Shown here: piece after piece, positions 59,476-64,000 of the stretch
Numbering within the stretch: position 1 is the stretch's first letter
Layout of the letters: every line of letters begins with the position of its first letter
Assembly: GCA_963682175.1 (NCBI GenBank)
Contig: OY821786.1
Coordinates: forward strand, 28,108,501 to 28,172,500
Direction of reading: 5' to 3'
Source: Triglochin maritima
Taxonomy: Eukaryota > Streptophyta > Magnoliopsida > Alismatales > Juncaginaceae
DNA: 64,000 bases
The notes under the pieces: generated by a model
The model's input: the letters and a program-made list of their open reading frames with translations, nothing else
Databases searched by the model: none
Told to the model about the DNA's origin: nothing
Made by a program: the position numbers and the translations under genes

Positions 59476-60562
59476 CTCTGAGCAACTTCAATCCCTCTAC
59501 CGCAAGTTGACTCAGGTAATAAGTGCTTTTGCTTTATCTTTGCATACATTGAGGACAATGCATGATTTAGGTGTGGGGGGTGTTTATCTATCTATCTATC
59601 TATATATTCTTCAAAAACAAAAAAAAACAAAAAAAATAATTATTATTATTCAATGCTCCATAACATAGCTTAAGATTGAACTGCCAAAACCCGTGTACAA
59701 ATTGCATTGAGTTTTTATTCCTTGTTATATAGTTCTGCTTGTAGAAACTATGACATAAATCTAAGTTGCAAAGAAATAACCCATTACCCTTTAAGACATG
59801 TATGCACTTAAATTGGATGAATCAAATCTTTGAAGTGGTTGATAAAAAGCAGAGGTTGAGGAAAATATACCGGGAAGTGTGGACTTCTAATAGAAATTAA
59901 GCCTTAAGGGAAAAAAGTGAGGAAAGCACATTTTGCAAAATGATTACAAAAACCCAAGCCTTCGAGTCACTGGTCCGTAGGGGTATCTTAAAACCCGATA
60001 ACTTGAGTCTGCCAGCTTGGGATTATCGACCAAACTCGCTACACGAATGCAAAAAGGGTAAAAGTGTCAAAAAAGCAAATGTGTTGAATCACGGGGAAAA
60101 AAATTACTTTAAGATACTCAATGCCCAAAGTTAAAAGAATGATCCATGTCATGGTTGATCCGAATGATACTTCACCACCGGAGGAGGCATGCAAAATAAT
60201 TTAAGTGATAACATGTGTAGAAGGGTTAGTGGTGTGAATATTGGAGGAATGAAGACCAAGTCAGATTTTTTATGAGTTAGATTTATATAATGAGCATGCA
60301 AGAATTCTAAGTGAGATGTATAAGGTTGAGGTGGAGATATTGAGAGTTATTAATAAAATGTTGAATTAAGACTTTGTGGGTGTCAACGGAAAACCCTCAC
60401 GAGACAAAACTCGTCCTCTAACGAAACTTAGGGGTTTAAAGGCTTGTTGCACATGCTATGTGCAACCGTGATTCCTACGAAAGTGAGTTAGGATTTCCCT
60501 GTTTTCATTTTTCTTATATTTTGTTTTGCTAGGGACTAGAAAAATCTAGGTGTGGGTGTATT
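59476..60562 (+). other. Non-coding 3' internal region
   Basis: An internal polypurine-like tract (ttaggtgtgggggg, 59567-59580) follows 'gaggacaatgcatga' and is followed by a TATC microsatellite (about 59587-59607). No coding motif is seen. The functional polypurine tract (ctaggtgtgggtgta) lies at about 60546-60562, directly before the 3' LTR. Confidence 0.75.
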
Positions 60563-61752
60563 TGATGCATTGCATACATTGCATCATATGTCTTTCATTT
60601 AAATTAATTTTATATCAATAAATGCTACTAAGGTATGTGTTTAGTCTTTATTTACAGAATACAGGGACCTGAATGCAAATTACCCATATCCCAATCATAA
60701 ACGTCAAGAGACTCATTTCTGTCATAAAGACCAAGTTCAAGATTATCGGGGTTCAAATTGAAGTCCATCCAAGCATAAAAGCATTCAAAGACCTAATTAC
60801 AAAAAAAAATCAGGGACTTAAGCACAAAAGTAGTCAGGGACTTAATTGCAAAAATCCGAGGACCCGACTACAAATTACGAGGACCAAAATATTATTTTGG
60901 AGAAGTTCAAAAGAAAAATCAAATTTAGATCTCCAAATATATGAAAGAATTAATTCGGAGCTCAACAAAAAGGCAAGAAATCAATCCGGACACGCAAAGG
61001 ATAGCTAAAATATACCATAAACACACAGGAAAAATCCGGATCGATTCTGAGCCAGAAAGGTGGCGATTCTGCCGCACATTACATGTAAATTGGGCGTTTT
61101 CGCCGCACCCCTTTGGATCCGTGGGTCGCGCTTTTGTCCAGCTGCGTGTTGACGCATGTACTTTCCTATTTTGTACTAGGGTCCCTTGTATCGGCTATAA
61201 ATAACCCCGAAATTATGTTGTAATGGTCATGCCATCCTTTAGCAATAAAATTCTGTTCGTTTATTTCGTGTTTTTTGTTTTCTTTCATAGTTTCTCTAGG
61301 ACCCCTTCTCCTTCCCCCCATCCATGAGTTTCTAACTCTCTCCAAAGGGTGGGGGTGATGGATTTAGGGTGACGAGAAGAAGAATTATGTTATTATTTTA
61401 ATTTCGTGTTAGTATATTTTGATTACTTGAGTTTATGTTAAGTCATTTATCATGTAATACTTTATAACTAATGTGATTTATTATAAGTTTCAGATTTCTC
61501 TAAACAAAACCTGATATCTAAACCCCCACCCGCTGGACTCTCATCCATATTTGTTTTCTTTTTAGTTTTTTTTGTTGTTCTTGCTCTAGAAAATTAAAAA
61601 CCAAAAATTCTCAAACCAAACTTATTTCTCTCTCTTTCTTCCTTAATCGAAAATCAGAAAATAACAAAATTCTCTCCCTCCTTGTGTTCGACCCGTACTT
61701 GCCGCGTCTTCATCGACGTCGTGCACTTGCGGTATAAATAAAATTCTCATCA
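60563..61752 (+). repeat. 3' LTR of the gag-pro-only element
   Basis: 1190 bp, the same length as the 5' LTR, with scattered substitutions and small compensating indels (for example near 60685-60710 and 60800). The TATA box is at 61196-61205 (ctataaataa) and the U5 block at 61685-61738. Confidence 0.93.
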
Positions 61753-62241
61753 ACCCGACAACCCAAACCACGACCGAAAGTTCAACCCAATTGGAGCATT
61801 TTGATCCACCAGTGGCAGATCCAAATCCGCCACTAGGGAATCAAATGCGCCCGATCGGGTTGAAATTTTTCGACCCACTTTATTTCTTCATTTGGCACAT
61901 GGGGTGATGTTCTGGTCTTCTGGCTCGAATCACTGAGTTGAATTGGCTAAATACTGATTTGATTCAAGTCATGTGTCACAGTATTTTGCACTTCACAATC
62001 AGGTACCTCCGGGTTTGCATTTGGGTCCTTCCTGATTTGGGTTCTAGTCCTTGTGCATTACAAATAGGTCCAGAACCTTCCAAATCATTCCATACTTGCT
62101 ACATTTAGGTCATTTTTGCCCCTTTCCGCTTCTTTATTACCCAACTCCTGAAACACTACAAACAACAACTCGAGTAGCATAATATTGGAGTAAAGTAAAT
62201 GATATATAGCATGAATATGATGCCTGATATGCTACTAATCA

Positions 62242-63224
62242 TCCCACATCGTGGGATTGTCCTCAGTTACCTCTTTTCATGCCTTTAAGTAGAACTCTTC
62301 TTCCTCCTTTGTAATTACCCATTGCTTGGTGTCATTCTCTCTACTTAAAGTAAGCCTTGGAGCAAAACTTAAGTGGAGAAAAATACTAGTAATGTGAGTC
62401 ATGTAAATAAAATATGTTTTCTTAATTTTTTTAATGTTGTCTTATCTTTGAAATCTTGCATGCTTAGCTTAATTTTGATTTTTCTTAGTAGAAGTAATTA
62501 TAATGTTTCTTTTTCTTAATGTAGTTTATAGTTTAATGAGTAGTGAGTAGTTTCATCCCCCTTTTGGAGTGGAGGTGATGTATAATATGTGATAGTGATG
62601 AGTTCTTTTATTTGTGTCATTTCATATGCTTAACGTAGATCTATACTTCTAGCATGCTTAAACTTGTATTAGATGGGATAATGTCCACACTTCGTACTTA
62701 TCTCATGCTAGCTTTAGAGTTTATTTTCTTGCTTGTAATGGGAAATGACTTGTTATGTATGGATCCATTTTTGGTGCACATTCACATGAATGATTTAGGT
62801 TGTATGTAGGATTGATTGATGCTCTAATGGCCACACTAGGTACTTATTGCATGCTTGATAATCTAAAAGCAACCTCAACTTTAAGTGAGATATGCATGTT
62901 CATGGTTTGCCATGTAGTGTTGTGTATCCTACACTTAGATTCTACACTAGCTTCTACTCGTATGCCACACAAACTACACTTGTTCCTAATTGAAATGAAG
63001 ACTCACTCACACACACATACCTACACACCTCCACTCCATTGGGGTTTAGTTTAATTGTTAGTTCATTCATAGTGTAGTGTAGTTAACATAATCAACAACT
63101 TCTCCTCAACATTCCCACTTGATTTCTAAAGAACCAGAGTTGACACACCTCCCCGTGGATCGACCCGTACTTGCCCCGTCTTCACCGACAGCCGTGTACT
63201 TGCGGTTAAACTTAATTTCACATC
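62242..63224 (+). repeat. Second half of element A 5' LTR
   Basis: It continues the LTR begun at 42662-43129. It carries the promoter part, a segment rich in 'gtgtgagt'-type sequence matching 9660-10030 of the solo LTR, a 'ccccgtggatcgacccgt' U5 block and the CACATCA end. Confidence 0.9.
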
Positions 63225-64000
63225 AAGTTTTTGGCGTCGTTGTCAGGGAGGTGCTCAGTCAAGACTCTGGTTTGGACGATTCAAGTGGATTTAATCTTTT
63301 GTTTTAAGTTTTGATTTGTTTCAAGGATTCTATGGATCAAGTGGAGACACCTGGAGAAATCGGAGGAAGAAAAACATTAGAGTGACTGCCAATCAGCGGC
63401 CTGGTGAGCTTCATTTGCTTCCTAATTTCTTTGGTATGTTTGTACTTTCAATATAGTTGTCTGGAGATCAATTTGGCATGTCATGACCTGTAGTTTGCTC
63501 CCAGATCAATAAATAATCAATCCCCCTTTTAATCAACTTGTCCACTAAAACCCAAAACAAAAGATTAGCCATTCTTGCATGTTTAGGTCATGCATCATAT
63601 ACTTGACTTAGGCACGTAATTTCTCTTTTATTTTGCTTTACATTATTGTTGTTGATTGCTGGCGTAAGGTACGTGCACCCATTCTCTAATTCATGCATGG
63701 TTAGAGCATGCATTAGTTAGTAAGGTGCGTTACCATGCATTAGTTAGTAAGGTGAATTATAACAAGAGTGAGGTGAGTGTTGTTTAGTGAGTTGCTTGCT
63801 AGCCAAAGATTTCAAAACATCTTTAAGGGGCACCACCTATAGTCTTAAAGATAAGGTGGGGGATTTCATCACCCCCTTAGCCCCACAAACCACACTCAAG
63901 TGAAGCCTTAATCTAAAATCAAGTAGACATTGGCCATTAGAACTCAAGCGCATTAGGAGAGTGATCCGGTCGGGACCGTCATAGCCTGATCGACGTCACC
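63225..64000 (+). other. Primer site and leader of element A, continuing past the window
   Basis: The primer site tggcgtcgttgtcaggg (63232) is a decayed tRNA-Asp site. The leader matches that of element B in reverse orientation, including 'gtaaggtacgtgcac' (about 63664), a near-perfect 27-bp tandem duplication around 'gcattagttagtaaggtg' (about 63710-63755) and 'gggggatttcatcaccccc' (about 63857). Gag should start beyond the window. Confidence 0.82.

Larger units (their letters stand above)
54437..61752 (+). mobile_element. Non-autonomous Athila-like element with gag-pro only (7.3 kb)
   Basis: Two LTRs of exactly 1190 bp (54437-55626, 60563-61752), each TGATGC...TCATCA, flank a 4936-bp internal region; the 5-bp duplication acccg is perfect (54432-54436, 61753-61757). 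A tRNA-Asp primer site follows the 5' LTR and a polypurine tract precedes the 3' LTR. The single coding region ends after protease. There is no reverse transcriptase, RNase H or integrase, so it must rely on a partner. This is the layout described in plants as TR-GAG type elements, with protease retained. The LTRs differ by several percent, so it is older than Tekay II. Confidence 0.93.
43130..62241 (-). mobile_element. Athila-like element B (minus strand), heavily rearranged
   Basis: This insertion into the LTR of element A is flanked by tccca (43125-43129, 62242-62246). Its outer ends are tgattgaatca and ctactaatca. The left LTR survives for 680 bp (43130-43809); the right LTR (its 5' LTR) starts at 51300 and is about 1.59 kb long after removing insertions at 51729-53755 and 54437-61752. 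A decayed tRNA-Asp primer site (51281-51293), the leader and the start of gag (to 49850) are present. The rest of its internal region is replaced by other Athila-like LTR and gag-pro sequence. Confidence 0.85.
51300..62241 (-). repeat. Right (5') LTR of element B, with two nested elements
   Basis: LTR pieces are 51300-51728, 53761-54436 and 61758-62241. The first two match the left LTR at 43130-43809 up to about 54013. The third carries a 'ccaccagtggcagatc' block and ends ctactaatca. The nested elements each have their own 5-bp duplications. Confidence 0.85.
42662..63224 (+). mobile_element. Athila-like element A: 5' LTR split by a 19-kb insertion
   Basis: The LTR begins TGATTGACATC at 42662, runs to 43129, resumes at 62247 after the duplicated tccca, and ends CACATCA at 63224. 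The two halves align in order with the solo LTR at 8877-10281 (including 'cagaaataaa', 'cacaccatcat', the 'gattggcgg' block, then 'tcccacatcgtggg', a TATA-like region and the U5 block). A primer site follows at 63232 and the internal leader runs to the window end, so most of the element is outside. It interrupts the protease fragment at 42661. Confidence 0.9.

Overview
The window is repeat-rich plant nuclear DNA, most likely from a eudicot. The evidence is layered LTR retrotransposons of plant lineages (Ty3/gypsy Tekay-type chromoviruses using an initiator-Met tRNA primer, and Athila-like elements using an Asp tRNA primer), a plant L1-type LINE, CACTA and hAT elements, and two spliced plant genes: a FRIGIDA-like gene and an OVATE-family gene. 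No bacterial operon, CRISPR array, rRNA or tRNA gene was seen.

Region 1-23.7 kb: a decayed plus-strand LINE is the oldest layer. Its ORF2 can be followed in pieces (1277-1314, 10392-10423, 19513-19777, 20002-21086, 21818 to about 23690) between later insertions. These are: a fragment of an LTR (family C) at the left edge; a solo family C LTR at 1315-10386 (TSD gcaat), itself broken by a truncated minus-strand Tekay element (2221-7886) and a solo Athila-like LTR (8877-10281, TSD cactt); a complete plus-strand Tekay element with an uninterrupted 1482-aa gag-pol (10424-19507, TSD ctaat); a hAT-type MITE (19778-19993, 8-bp TSD); and a CACTA-type MITE (21087-21814, TSD ttt).

Region 23.7-41.9 kb: the gene-bearing part. 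A three-exon FRIGIDA-like gene (23964-27222, +) and a two-exon OVATE-family gene (30235-29371, -) are the only host genes I can support. A 3.66-kb CACTA element (32342-36002, TSD cat) carries minus-strand remnants of a Ulp1/C48 cysteine-peptidase domain and a fragment of Athila-like leader. An LTR-like stretch with a roughly 71-bp tandem array lies at 36.4-37.6 kb.

Region 39.9-64 kb: a decayed Tekay-like LTR plus PBS and protease fragment (39.9-42.66 kb) is cut by a plus-strand Athila-like element whose 5' LTR is split into 42662-43129 and 62242-63224 by a 19.1-kb minus-strand Athila-like insertion (43130-62241, TSD tccca). That insertion holds further insertions: a 1401-bp LTR with gag-pro (43810-49472), a solo family C LTR (51729-53755, TSD ttatg), and a 7.3-kb gag-pro-only element with two 1190-bp LTRs (54437-61752, TSD acccg).

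The most unusual signal is a shared architecture in the LTR promoter regions. The palindrome GGTCGACCG (or the relative TTCGGACGAC/GTCGTCCGAA) occurs as pairs about 22 bp apart, repeated about every 63-75 bp, in at least two LTR families with otherwise unrelated sequence (Tekay and family C) and probably a third (36.8-37.5 kb).
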